Origin: Stenotrophomonas sp. 704A1
Lineage (GTDB): Bacteria; Pseudomonadota; Gammaproteobacteria; Xanthomonadales; Xanthomonadaceae
Length of the DNA: 64,000 bases
Direction: 5' to 3'
Assembly (NCBI RefSeq): GCF_030549525.1
Contig: NZ_CP130831.1
Span: 1,947,501-2,011,500 of the forward strand
Within the stretch, counting starts at the first letter, position 1; each line of letters opens with the position of its first letter. The translations under genes were made by a program, and so were the position numbers. The notes beneath the pieces are model-generated. The model saw nothing but the letters and a program-made list of their open reading frames with translations, made no database searches and was not told the origin of the DNA. Positions 16,561-24,720 of the stretch are shown here, piece after piece.

Positions 16561-19500
16561 ATCAGACCATCGCGACTCCCATCGCGCGCGCCGTGCAACT
16601 CGCTGGCGCTGGCGGTAAGAGCGGCAGCAACGGCCGCACGCCGGTGGAGACCCCGGACAGCCTGCACTCGATGGCTGTGGCCAGGATCATCGACCTTGTC
16701 AGCGAGGGCGAGATCCGTGGCCTTGTCGCCGGCAACCAGTCGATCTACCTCAACCAGGTTCCCATCCAGAACCCGGACGGCGGCCTGAACTTTGCTGGCG
16801 TCACGGTGGACACCCGGTCCGGCACCCAGGATCAGGAGTACATCCCGGGCTTCCCATCCGTCGAAAACGAGATCGCGGTCAATGTCGAGCTGCGGAGCGA
16901 TCAGCCGATCGTTCGCACCGTGAGCGGGTCCGACCTGTCGGCCGTCCGCATCCGGCTGGCGGTGCCGGCGCTGCAGAAGGTCGATGAGGAGAACGGCGAC
17001 CGCAACGGGTACTCCATCAGCTACGCGGTGGACCTGTCAGTGGACGGTGGCGCCTACACGACGGTGCTGAACGACGCGATCACCGGCAAGACGACCACGC
17101 AGTATGAGCGCAGCCGCCGCATTGACCTGCCGACCGGTTCGCAGTGGCAGATCCGCATCCGGCGGCTGACTCCGAACCAGAACAACTCGCTGGTCTCCGA
17201 TGTGGTGAACGTGCTGTCGATGACCGAGATCATCGACGTGAAGCTGCGCTATCCCAACAGCGCCCTGTGCGCGGTGCAGGTCGACGCGAGCCAGTTCCAG
17301 AACATCCCATCGCGATCCTATCGGGTGTGGGGTCGCATCATCCGCGTGCCCAGCAACTACGACCCCATCGCCCGCACCTACAGCGGGGTGTGGGATGGCA
17401 CGTTCAAGGCCGCATGGACGAACAACCCCGCCTGGGTGTTCTTCGACATCGTCACCAACGACCGGTTCGGCCTGGGCAACCGCATCCCGCTGGACTGGGT
17501 CGACAAGTGGAGGCTGTATCAGATTGCGATGTACTGCGATCAGCTGGTGAGCGACGGCATGGGCGGCCAGGAACCGCGGTTCACCTGCAGCCTGTACCTG
17601 CAGAGCAGGGCCGATGCCTACAAGGTTCTGCAGGACATGGCGAGCATGTTCCGGGGGATCAGCTTCTATGCCGCTGGCCAGGTCATGGCCTCGGCCGACA
17701 TGCCGAAGGACCCGGGCCCCACCTACAGCCAGGCCAACGTTATTGAGGGCCGGTTTCGCTACGAAGGCAGCGGCCGGCGAGCGCGCCACACGGTGGCGCT
17801 GGTGTCCTGGACCGACCCGGACGACTTCGGCCGGCAGAAGGTCGAGGTCGTCCAGCACCTGGATGCCATTGCTCGGTACGGCGTCAACCAGACCGAGGTC
17901 ACGGCCATCGGCTGCCATTCGCGCGCGCAGGCGCAGCGAGTGGGCAACCACATCCTGTTCACCGAGAGCCTGGAGACCGAGACCGTCAGCTTCTCGGTCG
18001 GCCTGGACGCGCTGAACTGCATGCCGGGAGACGTGATCCAGGTGGCCGACCCGAACCGGGCCGGGCGCCGCAACGCCGGTCGCATCCGTGCTGCAGGGGC
18101 CAGCAGCCTTACGCTGGACGTGGTGCCGGAATCGATGGCGGTGGGCGACACACTGCGTGCGACCCTGCCGAGCGGCCAGACGGAAGGCAGGACCATCAAC
18201 AGCGTGGACGCCGCCACCGGCGTCGTCACCGTTTCGGCGCCTTGGACGGCACTGCCGGTGCCGCAGTCGGTGTGGGCCACCGAATCCAGCGACCTTGTGC
18301 TGCAGCTGTTCCGGGTGATCGGTATTGCGGAAGGCGACGGCATGACCTTCAACGTCACCGCGCTGAAGCACGTCCCGGGCAAATATGCCGCGATCGACGA
18401 TGGCACCCGGCTGGAACTGCCGCCGATCAGCATCATCCCACCGAGCGTGCAGCCGCCGCCGACCAACGTGGCGCTGTCGTCGCACGTGGTGATCGAGCAG
18501 GGCATCGCCACGCCGACGCTGACCATCCAGTGGGATGCCGCGGACAAGGCCATCGCCTACGACGTGGAGTGGCGCCGCGACGACCTCAACTGGGTGCGCG
18601 CTGGACGGGTGGCCACCACCAGCCTCGAGGTGCCCGGCATCTATGCTGGCCAGTACCTTGCGCGCGTGCGTGCCGTGAACGCCCTCAACGCGGTGTCGCT
18701 GCCGGCGATGAGCCCGCTGACGACGATCGCGGGCAAGACCGAGCCGCCGCCGGCGGTGACCTCGCTGACTGCTACGTCCATCGTGTTCGGGATCCGACTG
18801 GCTTGGGCATTCCCGCCCGGGGCAACGGACACGCAGCGCACGGAGATCTGGCGCAGCCCCAGCCCGAACCGGGAGACGGCGACGAAGCTCGGCGACTATG
18901 CCTACCCGCAGAACCGCCTTGAACTGGATGGCCTGGCCGCCGGTGCGCGCTTCTTCTTCTGGGCGCGGCTGGTGGACCGCAGCGGCAACATCGGTCCCTG
19001 GTATCCGGAAGGCACTGGTGTGATGGGTGAGGCCAGCAGCAACCAGTCCGACTACGACGCCTACTTCGCCGGCAAGATCAGCGAGAGTGCCTTGGGCCAG
19101 GCGCTGCGCGACAAGATCGAGAGCATTGATCAGATCGTGCCGTTGATCTGGGATGCCGAGGCCACCTACGAACCGGGTCAGACCGTGGTGCACAACGGGA
19201 AGATCTGGAGCTGGCAGGGCACCGAGCCGGGCAACGAGGAACCGCCTGGCACGAACTGGCAGGACGTGGGTGATGCCATTGCGCAGGCAGGCGCGGTCGT
19301 GGGTCGGGTCGACACGCTGGAACTGGAAATCAACGATCCAGAAACTGGCCTGCAGGCGATCGGGCAGAAGACCGAAGGCCTGTTCGTGCAGCTAGACGTG
19401 CAAGCTGCCGGTGATCAGGACTGGGGTGCCGGTGACGAGACGGTTTTCGCCGGCACTATGACAATCCAGACCGTGATCGCCGAGGGGGATTACGCCCAGG

Positions 19501-20024
19501 CGAAGCGGACCGACACTGTGCAGGCGCAGGTTGGCCAGACCCAGGCTGCGGTCGAGCAGACCTCGCTTGCCGTGGTCGATATCAATGGGAAGATCAGTGC
19601 GACGTACACCCTGCGCGCACAGGTTACCTCCGACGGCCGCATCTACGGCGCAGGATTCGGCCTGGGTGTCGAGCAGCAGCCTGACGGCAGCTTCCAGAGC
19701 CAGGCGCTGTTCCAGGTAGATCGGTTCGCGCTGATCAACATCGCGAACAACGTGACCACCGCGCCGTTCGTGGTGCAGGGCGGCCAGACCTTCATCAGCC
19801 AGGCGCTGATCGGCACGGGCTGGATTCAGAACGCGATGATCGGCGACGTGATCCAGTCGACGGCGGTGGGAGCCGGTGGGAACGCGCGTTGGCGTCTCGA
19901 CAAGAATGGAACTCTCACGATGACAGGCCCGAATGCAGGCGGTGGTTATCTCACCATCAACGACACCACCATACGCGTCTACGATGGAAACGGCACCGAG
20001 CGCGTCCGACTGGGGATCTGGTAA
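16557..20024 (+). CDS. Host specificity / central tail fibre protein J
   Basis: 1,155 aa from a TTG at 16557 that overlaps the gpI stop (TTGA). This start is chosen because the conserved N-terminus (RTPVETPDSLHSMAVARIIDLVSEGEI) lies too close to later ATGs. The middle has fibronectin type III-like repeats near residues 645-800. The C-terminal part resembles DUF1983, ending in beta-rich tip sequence (FVVQGGQTFISQALIGTGWIQNAMIG). It forms the tail tip hub and contacts the receptor, so the C-terminal ~150 residues probably determine host range. Confidence 0.9.
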   Translation: MNQTIATPIARAVQLAGAGGKSGSNGRTPVETPDSLHSMAVARIIDLVSEGEIRGLVAGNQSIYLNQVPIQNPDGGLNFAGVTVDTRSGTQDQEYIPGFPSVENEIAVNVELRSDQPIVRTVSGSDLSAVRIRLAVPALQKVDEENGDRNGYSISYAVDLSVDGGAYTTVLNDAITGKTTTQYERSRRIDLPTGSQWQIRIRRLTPNQNNSLVSDVVNVLSMTEIIDVKLRYPNSALCAVQVDASQFQNIPSRSYRVWGRIIRVPSNYDPIARTYSGVWDGTFKAAWTNNPAWVFFDIVTNDRFGLGNRIPLDWVDKWRLYQIAMYCDQLVSDGMGGQEPRFTCSLYLQSRADAYKVLQDMASMFRGISFYAAGQVMASADMPKDPGPTYSQANVIEGRFRYEGSGRRARHTVALVSWTDPDDFGRQKVEVVQHLDAIARYGVNQTEVTAIGCHSRAQAQRVGNHILFTESLETETVSFSVGLDALNCMPGDVIQVADPNRAGRRNAGRIRAAGASSLTLDVVPESMAVGDTLRATLPSGQTEGRTINSVDAATGVVTVSAPWTALPVPQSVWATESSDLVLQLFRVIGIAEGDGMTFNVTALKHVPGKYAAIDDGTRLELPPISIIPPSVQPPPTNVALSSHVVIEQGIATPTLTIQWDAADKAIAYDVEWRRDDLNWVRAGRVATTSLEVPGIYAGQYLARVRAVNALNAVSLPAMSPLTTIAGKTEPPPAVTSLTATSIVFGIRLAWAFPPGATDTQRTEIWRSPSPNRETATKLGDYAYPQNRLELDGLAAGARFFFWARLVDRSGNIGPWYPEGTGVMGEASSNQSDYDAYFAGKISESALGQALRDKIESIDQIVPLIWDAEATYEPGQTVVHNGKIWSWQGTEPGNEEPPGTNWQDVGDAIAQAGAVVGRVDTLELEINDPETGLQAIGQKTEGLFVQLDVQAAGDQDWGAGDETVFAGTMTIQTVIAEGDYAQAKRTDTVQAQVGQTQAAVEQTSLAVVDINGKISATYTLRAQVTSDGRIYGAGFGLGVEQQPDGSFQSQALFQVDRFALINIANNVTTAPFVVQGGQTFISQALIGTGWIQNAMIGDVIQSTAVGAGGNARWRLDKNGTLTMTGPNAGGGYLTINDTTIRVYDGNGTERVRLGIW

Positions 20025-20305
20025 TGCCTGCCGGACTTATTGCTTGGGATGCGCAAGGGCGGCAGATTCTGAATTTGACGGACCGCTTGAGCCGCATTAT
20101 CGGTGACGTGAACACGGGTACTAGCAACGGATCGATCAGCGTTCCAGGATTCTCCACTGGTGACCGTTTCGTCATTGTGCTTCCAGTGACCGGGATCACG
20201 CTGCCGCCGGCGGTGCTGTCCAGCGGAACAACGCTGGCATGGTCATTCGACAGCATTCCCGCTGAGTACCGACGCGCTTGCACCATCTTCTACGGGGTCT
20301 ACTAA
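20024..20305 (+). CDS. Small tail-tip associated protein, function unknown
   Basis: 93 aa, start coupled to gpJ by TAATG. It begins MPAGLIAWDAQGRQILNLTDRLSRIIGD and is beta-rich after that. It shares its first residues and its glycine/hydrophobic start pattern with the next gene, suggesting a related N-terminal module. Its place right after gpJ suggests a tip accessory or receptor-contact protein. Codon use is looser than in upstream tail genes. Confidence 0.65.
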   Translation: MPAGLIAWDAQGRQILNLTDRLSRIIGDVNTGTSNGSISVPGFSTGDRFVIVLPVTGITLPPAVLSSGTTLAWSFDSIPAEYRRACTIFYGVY

Positions 20306-21009
20306 TGCCAGCCGGTCTTATGGTTCGGGGATCGCACGGGATCCTGCAGATTGACGAAAACTACCGCAATTTCTGCCTCACGGACACGATCAGCATGGAA
20401 TCGTTGCCAGCGGGAACGTACAAGGTTCCCGACTACGATGAAGTCGGCGTCGGCATCCCGTTCTATCGTCACTACCAGCTGCAGTTCGTCGTTCCGGGCG
20501 CGTTCCCTGTATTGGCATTCGCGCCCGGGACCGACGTATCCATTGCAATCACTGGTGCCACACGGCAGGGAAACTCAACACTTTTCACAGCGATCATCAA
20601 CAAGGCACAAGGGCAGCGACCGGGAACGATCTATGTCTATGACGTGCTGCCGCCGGTCGCTGCAGCTCCGCTTCTGGTAAACGACGCACAAGGCAGACCG
20701 GTTTTCAGTGCGAACTACCGATATCTGAAGGTTGTACCGTGGAGCGACCAGTCCAACGTGCCCGGAAAGCCATATGCAGTGCTCCAGGCTGCGCTCGGCA
20801 AGATGATTTATGAAGGTAATACCGAAACGGCGACGGGGAACAGGTACTTCGTGATGAGTTACGTCGACTACGTGTGGAGAAATCCCTTCAATGGCTTGCT
20901 GGAATACGGAAATGGGGTGATCGAGATGGGTTGGGACGTTGGGTTCAACCGCGGGCCAGTCGCATCCTCGGCCAGCAACGGGTTCCTCATCGACCTTTCC
21001 GGGATATGA
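20305..21009 (+). CDS. Tail-tip associated protein, two repeats of the MPAGL-type module
   Basis: 234 aa, coupled to the preceding gene by TAATG. It begins MPAGLMVRGSHGILQIDENYRNFCL. A second related stretch (LLVNDAQGRPVFSANYRYLKVVPW) lies at about residues 132-155 and also resembles the start of the 93-aa neighbour (IAWDAQGRQILNLTDRL), so it looks like an internally duplicated form of that module. Function is unknown; a fibre or receptor-binding role fits. Its 3' end overlaps the oppositely oriented gene at 20,987 by 23 bp. Confidence 0.65.
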   Translation: MPAGLMVRGSHGILQIDENYRNFCLTDTISMESLPAGTYKVPDYDEVGVGIPFYRHYQLQFVVPGAFPVLAFAPGTDVSIAITGATRQGNSTLFTAIINKAQGQRPGTIYVYDVLPPVAAAPLLVNDAQGRPVFSANYRYLKVVPWSDQSNVPGKPYAVLQAALGKMIYEGNTETATGNRYFVMSYVDYVWRNPFNGLLEYGNGVIEMGWDVGFNRGPVASSASNGFLIDLSGI

Positions 21010-21385
21010 CGTAGCGGTCACTGCCGCGGCCCTTCTGGTGCTTCACCATGCGGCCCTGTGCCACGTAGCCCGGCTGGCTGTAGTCCTCGAAGCTGAAGAA
21101 GGTTTCGACATCCTTGGGATGTGTGTGGAATGTTTGTCCGGTGCTGGCAGCGCCAGGCTCAAGATCATTCATGTCGATCTCGCACTGGCCAAGGTCACCG
21201 TCAGTTCTTAGACGGATGCTGTAGCTTCCATCCTTCTCTCCGATCACGCCACATACCATGGCCTGGCGCGACTTCGTTTCTGCCATGGCAAGCGGCGCAA
21301 CGCGCAGAACGAAACTGTCCATGGACTCGCCAGCCTGGCCGGCATGGGTGGCTACAGCCATCAGTACAGCGATCAATGCTTGCAT
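20987..21385 (-). CDS. Exported JAMM/DUF4329-like protein
   Basis: 132 aa, preceded by a good AAGGAGGG site. The N-terminus (MQALIAVLMAVATHAGQAGE) is a short signal-peptide-like hydrophobic stretch. Later, FHTHP, FSFED and GYVAQGRMVKHQKG resemble the metal-binding H-x-H...S-x-x-D core of JAMM/DUF4329-type proteins; a possible catalytic acid is in AETKSRQAMVCGVI. It is transcribed against the late operon, consistent with expression from the lysogen. It may be a periplasmic peptidase-like conversion factor; activity is not proven, and the HTHP-to-Ser spacing is one residue longer than in canonical JAMM. Confidence 0.6.
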   Translation of the reverse strand: MQALIAVLMAVATHAGQAGESMDSFVLRVAPLAMAETKSRQAMVCGVIGEKDGSYSIRLRTDGDLGQCEIDMNDLEPGAASTGQTFHTHPKDVETFFSFEDYSQPGYVAQGRMVKHQKGRGSDRYVISRKGR

Positions 21386-21466
21386 CTCGCCCTCCTTGTC
21401 GAAGATGCCATCCTACTTCGCCAGCGGAACAGCGCGACATTCGATTCTCGCTGTCCTGAATGCAGA

Positions 21467-22132
21467 TCAGGCAACCTGCTGCAGCAGGTCCTCGCGGTTG
21501 TTCCTCGGCGTGTTCACCGCGCGGCTGACGCGGTGGGCCGCCATGGCGGGTGGCTCGCTGGCCAGCAGCATCGCCATCGCGTCATCGGGGCCTGCGGCCA
21601 TCCACTCATCGATCTGGCCGACCTGGAGCCACACGGGCATGCGGTCATGGATGTCGGCCGAGACGCCGCTGCTGTCGCCGGTGATGATGGTGAAGGTGCC
21701 CAGGTTGCCGTCAGGCAGGAGGGGGCTGGTGTCTTCCCACAGGCCGGCGGCCAGCAGCGGCCCGGTGGCGTGGATGAACCACGGGTCTTTCTTCCCGTCC
21801 TCCGGGTTGACCGACCACTCGTAGTAGCCGGCCATGGGGATCACGCACCGGCGCTTCTTGAACGCCGTGCGGAATGCGGGCTTGGTGGCCACGGTCTCGA
21901 TCCGGGCGTTGATGGTTGACCCTTGCAGACCCTTGGCCTTGGCCCAGAAGGGGAGCAGGCCCCACGCCAGCCGGGTGACCTGCCGGCCTTCGCCGCGGTC
22001 CAAGATCACCGACGCGCGCTGCGTCGGCGCCAGGTTGTAGCTGGGCTGGATCTCGGCCAGGCCCGGGGCAAGGTCAGCCAGCCCCGGCTGGCCGAAGTCG
22101 ATCACGGGGAGCTGGACGAATCGGCCGCACAT
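21467..22132 (-). CDS. SRAP-family protein (YedK/HMCES-like), abasic-site crosslinking
   Basis: 221 aa. After removal of Met1, Cys2 would be the nucleophile that forms a stable thiazolidine link with abasic sites in single-stranded DNA. Asn75 (NAR), Glu105 (YYEW) and His162 (IHDRMP) match the active-site set of E. coli YedK (C2, N75, E105, H160). NLAPTQ and WGLLPFWAK are further family signatures. All key residues are intact. In a prophage it may protect replicating phage or host DNA. It is on the minus strand with the JAMM-like gene, 81 bp apart. Confidence 0.92.
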   Translation of the reverse strand: MCGRFVQLPVIDFGQPGLADLAPGLAEIQPSYNLAPTQRASVILDRGEGRQVTRLAWGLLPFWAKAKGLQGSTINARIETVATKPAFRTAFKKRRCVIPMAGYYEWSVNPEDGKKDPWFIHATGPLLAAGLWEDTSPLLPDGNLGTFTIITGDSSGVSADIHDRMPVWLQVGQIDEWMAAGPDDAMAMLLASEPPAMAAHRVSRAVNTPRNNREDLLQQVA

Positions 22133-22287
22133 GCAGGGAGCCTATACGGCGTGGGCGTGGCAAAGGCGTGAGCGGGGTGAGGATTGCACCCTGAAACACT
22201 CACGGGCCAGGAACATTGGCCCACGGCGCTGGTGGTAGGGTGGGTATGGAAGAACCGGGGGGATCTGTTGCTAAGGAGAAGCGTTAA
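22133..22287. other. Divergent intergenic region between SRAP and BLUF genes
   Basis: This 155-bp gap must hold both divergent start regions. It contains the palindrome GGGCCA-N7-TGGCCC (22204-22222) and a strong AAGGAG (22273-22278) before the BLUF start. No clear sigma-70 hexamer pair stands out. Confidence 0.4.
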
Positions 22288-22734
22288 ATGCCCATCAGGG
22301 CCGTTGTCTACGTAAGTGAGGCGGGCCCCGCGGTAGCGGGCGACGTTCGGAAACTGGGCAACGAAAAACTGGATTGGGTCGTGGACGATGCGGCCAGATT
22401 CAACCTGGACGCCGGCGTGACCGGTGTTCTGCTGTACGACGGCGCCAGATTCCTACAGTACCTTGAAGGCCCGGAGGATGGGCTTACCGTGGCGTATTCC
22501 CGGGTCGTTGGCGCAACCAGTCACACAGGGCTGGTGGAACTCCAGCGGGGCAGGGTTGGTCAGCGCCGCCTGCCGTTCTGGCCCATGCGGTGGCTGCCGG
22601 TGGAGAGTGACATCCTAAGTAGCGTCGCGCATGCGGACTGGATCGGGTTCCGGCGTCGAGGTGACGCTGATGCGTTTAACGCTACTGCCATGGATCGGCT
22701 GACCTCCATCGTAATGCTGCACATCGCTGCGTAG
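22288..22734 (+). CDS. BLUF-domain blue-light sensor
   Basis: 148 aa with AAGGAG 9 bp upstream. Residues 3-100 form a BLUF domain that binds FAD. Tyr8 (VVYVS), Asn39 (RFNLDAGVTGVLLY), Gln57 (FLQYLEGP), Trp98 and Met100 (PFWPMRW) match the photocycle residues of AppA (Y21, N45, Q63, W104, M106), and the Asn-Gln-Trp-Met spacings are identical. The Tyr-to-Asn interval is about seven residues longer, an insertion around GPAVAGD. No output domain follows, so it is a short BLUF protein that would signal through a partner. Its place among prophage cargo genes suggests light input to lysogen behaviour. Confidence 0.88.
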   Translation: MPIRAVVYVSEAGPAVAGDVRKLGNEKLDWVVDDAARFNLDAGVTGVLLYDGARFLQYLEGPEDGLTVAYSRVVGATSHTGLVELQRGRVGQRRLPFWPMRWLPVESDILSSVAHADWIGFRRRGDADAFNATAMDRLTSIVMLHIAA

Positions 22735-22810
22735 CGCTCGGGCAAAACTGTTCAGAATGGCGGCCGCGCCGTTCGCAGAATCTGCGACGGCCGGCCGTAT
22801 CCTTTCGGCC

Positions 22811-23320
22811 ATGCTTCCCTCACCCGGCTACCAAGGTTTCAGCGCCGCGCCTTCGCCCTCTGGCTGGGTCCAGCTGGGTGACACCTGGGTGCTGTGGTGG
22901 AGCGGCCGGCAAATCGCTCAAGTTTCACCGCGCAAGGACCGTGGGGTGCATGTGCACCTCGATGCCCGGAAGATGTGGCAGACCAAGAACGAATGGGCCG
23001 CAAGCATCGCCCAGGGCAAGCGCTACGCCGAGCGCTGGTGCGCGGCCAGGCTGTACCCGGAGACGCGTCTGCGCGAGGCCGTTGCGCGGCTCACCGACAG
23101 CACGCCGCGCCCGCCACCGCCGCCGATGCCTGGACTGCCGCCCACCCGCGAGCAGCTGCAGCAGGCCCGGCGCAACGCTGAGGCTGGGGTAGCGGAGCTG
23201 GGTCGCATCAAGGAAGCGCTGGCGCCGCGCCAACCGCCGGCAGCGACGAAGCCCCGGCCGCGCGATGCCCGCAAGGCGTGGGTGAGGGCAGGGATGGAGC
23301 AGATGCGCCGCGGCGTGTAG
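22811..23320 (+). CDS. Prophage protein of unknown function
   Basis: 169 aa from the ATG at 22811 (MLPSPGYQGFSAAPSPSGW); an upstream ATG at 22757 would add 18 unlikely residues. The N-terminal ~75 residues look like a compact globular domain (GDTWVLWWSGRQIAQVSPRKDRGVHVHLDARK). A proline-rich linker (PRPPPPPMPGLPPT) and a helical, Arg/Lys-rich C-terminus follow. It converges with the integrase gene, with only 3 bp between them. No function is recognised; a small DNA-binding or regulatory protein is possible. Confidence 0.6.
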   Translation: MLPSPGYQGFSAAPSPSGWVQLGDTWVLWWSGRQIAQVSPRKDRGVHVHLDARKMWQTKNEWAASIAQGKRYAERWCAARLYPETRLREAVARLTDSTPRPPPPPMPGLPPTREQLQQARRNAEAGVAELGRIKEALAPRQPPAATKPRPRDARKAWVRAGMEQMRRGV

Positions 23321-23323
23321 GCG

Positions 23324-24532
23324 TCAGGCAACCCGCAGCTGCACCACGTTGCCGTCGCGCAGCCGGTCAAGGTAGTCCGCCCACTCCTGCATCATCCGGA
23401 CCCGCTCATCGAGGTGGGTCGTGCGGTTGTAGGCACGGCCGTTCAGATCCTTCACTTCATGGGCCAGCTGGTGCTCGATGATGTCGGGGCGGAACTTCAA
23501 GACCTCGTCCAGGATGGTGCGCGCTGTGGCGCGGAAGCCGTGCCCAGTGACCGTGCCCGACTCGAACCCCATTCTCCGCAGAGCCGCAGTCACTGCGTTC
23601 TCTGACATCGGCCGTGCTTTGGAACGAGCCGAGGGGAAGACGTACTTTCCCCGTCCGGTGAGCGGCTTGATTTCCTCAAGGATCGCGAGAGCCTGCGCCG
23701 ACAGCGGGACAATGTGCGGTCGGCGCATCTTCATCCTTTCCTTGGGGATCGTCCACATCCGCTCCTCGAGGTCGAATTCCGACCACTCGGCCTGTCGTAG
23801 CTCGCCAGGACGCAGAAACAGCATTGGAGCAAGGCGGAGGGCCGTCCGAACCGTCAGCGTGCCGGAGTAGCCATACATGGCGCGCAGCAGTGGTGCGAGC
23901 TCGACGGGCTCGGTGACGGCCGCGTAGTGATTCTCCGGCGATGGGGTCAACGCGCCGCGCAGGTCCGCAACCGGGTCGCGCTTGGCCCTGCCGGTGGCGA
24001 TGGCGTACCGCATCACCTGGCTGCAGTTCTGCATGATTCGGTGCGCCGATTCGATCGCGCCGCGGGCCTCGATACGCCGGGCGACTGACAGAAAGTCAGT
24101 TGCCTCCAGTTCGGCCGTCGGTCGGCTCCCGAGCCATGGGAACACATCATTGTTGAACCATGCTTCGACCTTGATGCGGTACTTCGGCACCCAGTCGCGC
24201 TTGGCCAACCATTCCCGCGCAATGACCTCGAACGTGTTGGCTCCCAGTTCCGCCCGAGCCACGGCTGCCGCCTTCTTGTGCTCGCCCGGATCCACCCCGC
24301 GCGCCAGCAGCTGCCGCGCGTCCTCCCGCCGCTGCCGGGCGAGAGCCAGGGGCACATCTGGGTAGACGCCCAATGCGAGCCGCTTCTCCTTCCCGTCGAA
24401 GCGATACTTCAGCCGCCACCAGCGGCTGTCCTTGGGCGAGATCTCCAGGTACAGACCGCCGCCATCGAAGATCTTCTGCGTGCGGTCCGTTGCTTTGGCC
24501 TTGCGAATGGCCAGATCGGTCAGTGGGGGCAT
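23324..24532 (-). CDS. Tyrosine-type phage integrase
   Basis: 402 aa from the ATG at 24532, where the conserved start (MPPLTDLAIRKAKATDRTQKIFDGGGLYLEI) begins. The N-terminal DUF4102 arm-binding domain and SAM-like core-binding domain precede the catalytic domain. Catalytic residues seen are Arg241 (LRPGELR), His331-x-x-Arg334 (HGFR), His358 (QLAH) and Tyr368 (AYNR). It integrates and excises the prophage. It is transcribed away from ssrA, with its 5' end 156 bp from the tmRNA 3' end, the usual arrangement for a phage inserted in ssrA. Confidence 0.95.
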   Translation of the reverse strand: MPPLTDLAIRKAKATDRTQKIFDGGGLYLEISPKDSRWWRLKYRFDGKEKRLALGVYPDVPLALARQRREDARQLLARGVDPGEHKKAAAVARAELGANTFEVIAREWLAKRDWVPKYRIKVEAWFNNDVFPWLGSRPTAELEATDFLSVARRIEARGAIESAHRIMQNCSQVMRYAIATGRAKRDPVADLRGALTPSPENHYAAVTEPVELAPLLRAMYGYSGTLTVRTALRLAPMLFLRPGELRQAEWSEFDLEERMWTIPKERMKMRRPHIVPLSAQALAILEEIKPLTGRGKYVFPSARSKARPMSENAVTAALRRMGFESGTVTGHGFRATARTILDEVLKFRPDIIEHQLAHEVKDLNGRAYNRTTHLDERVRMMQEWADYLDRLRDGNVVQLRVA

Positions 24533-24620
24533 GTGTCTTTCAGGTCCGGGCGGATGCCCCAAAATATGCCCCCACCGTCTCATGGCCTGCAACGCACTGA
24601 CGCGAACTAGGCCGGAAAGT

Positions 24621-24661
24621 AAAAAAGCCCGGAAACCCTTGTGACGCGGGGGTTTCCGGGC
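24621..24661 (-). terminator. Intrinsic terminator downstream of ssrA
   Basis: On the minus strand GCCCGGAAACCC and GGGTTTCCGGGC pair in a long stem followed by a T run (A24621-24626 on +). It ends tmRNA transcription before the integrase. If the attachment core is inside ssrA, this terminator is phage-borne. Confidence 0.85.
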
Positions 24662-24720
24662 TTCTCCGGTTCTTGACGAACCGTTCGTTGGTGGAGGTGG
24701 GCGGAATTGAACCGCCGTCC
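24662..24720. other. Probable prophage attachment region (attR-type) at the ssrA 3' end
   Basis: The tRNA-like 3' end of ssrA abuts the integrase side of the prophage. tmRNA 3' ends are common integration targets. A palindrome CGAAC-C-GTTCG lies just outside the CCA end. The other copy of the core must be left of the window, so the exact core cannot be read here. Confidence 0.5.

Larger units (their letters stand above)
1..24688. mobile_element. Right arm of a lambda-like siphovirus prophage integrated at ssrA
   Basis: A continuous run of phage head and tail genes on the + strand is followed by a small cargo zone and a tyrosine integrase whose 5' end faces the tmRNA gene. The order (portal, protease, capsid, closure, tail tube, chaperones, tape measure, M, L, K, I, J) matches a lambda-type non-contractile tail phage. 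The left end is cut by the window, so terminase, replication, repressor and lysis genes are not seen. Head and tail frames are open and uninterrupted, with tight or overlapping junctions, so this arm looks intact rather than decayed. The right boundary is inferred from the integrase-tmRNA junction. Confidence 0.93.

Noticed and set aside
17037..19193. A 718-codon minus-strand open frame inside gpJ
   Set aside because: It is antisense of the tail fibre gene, Arg/His-rich and unsupported by a ribosome site.
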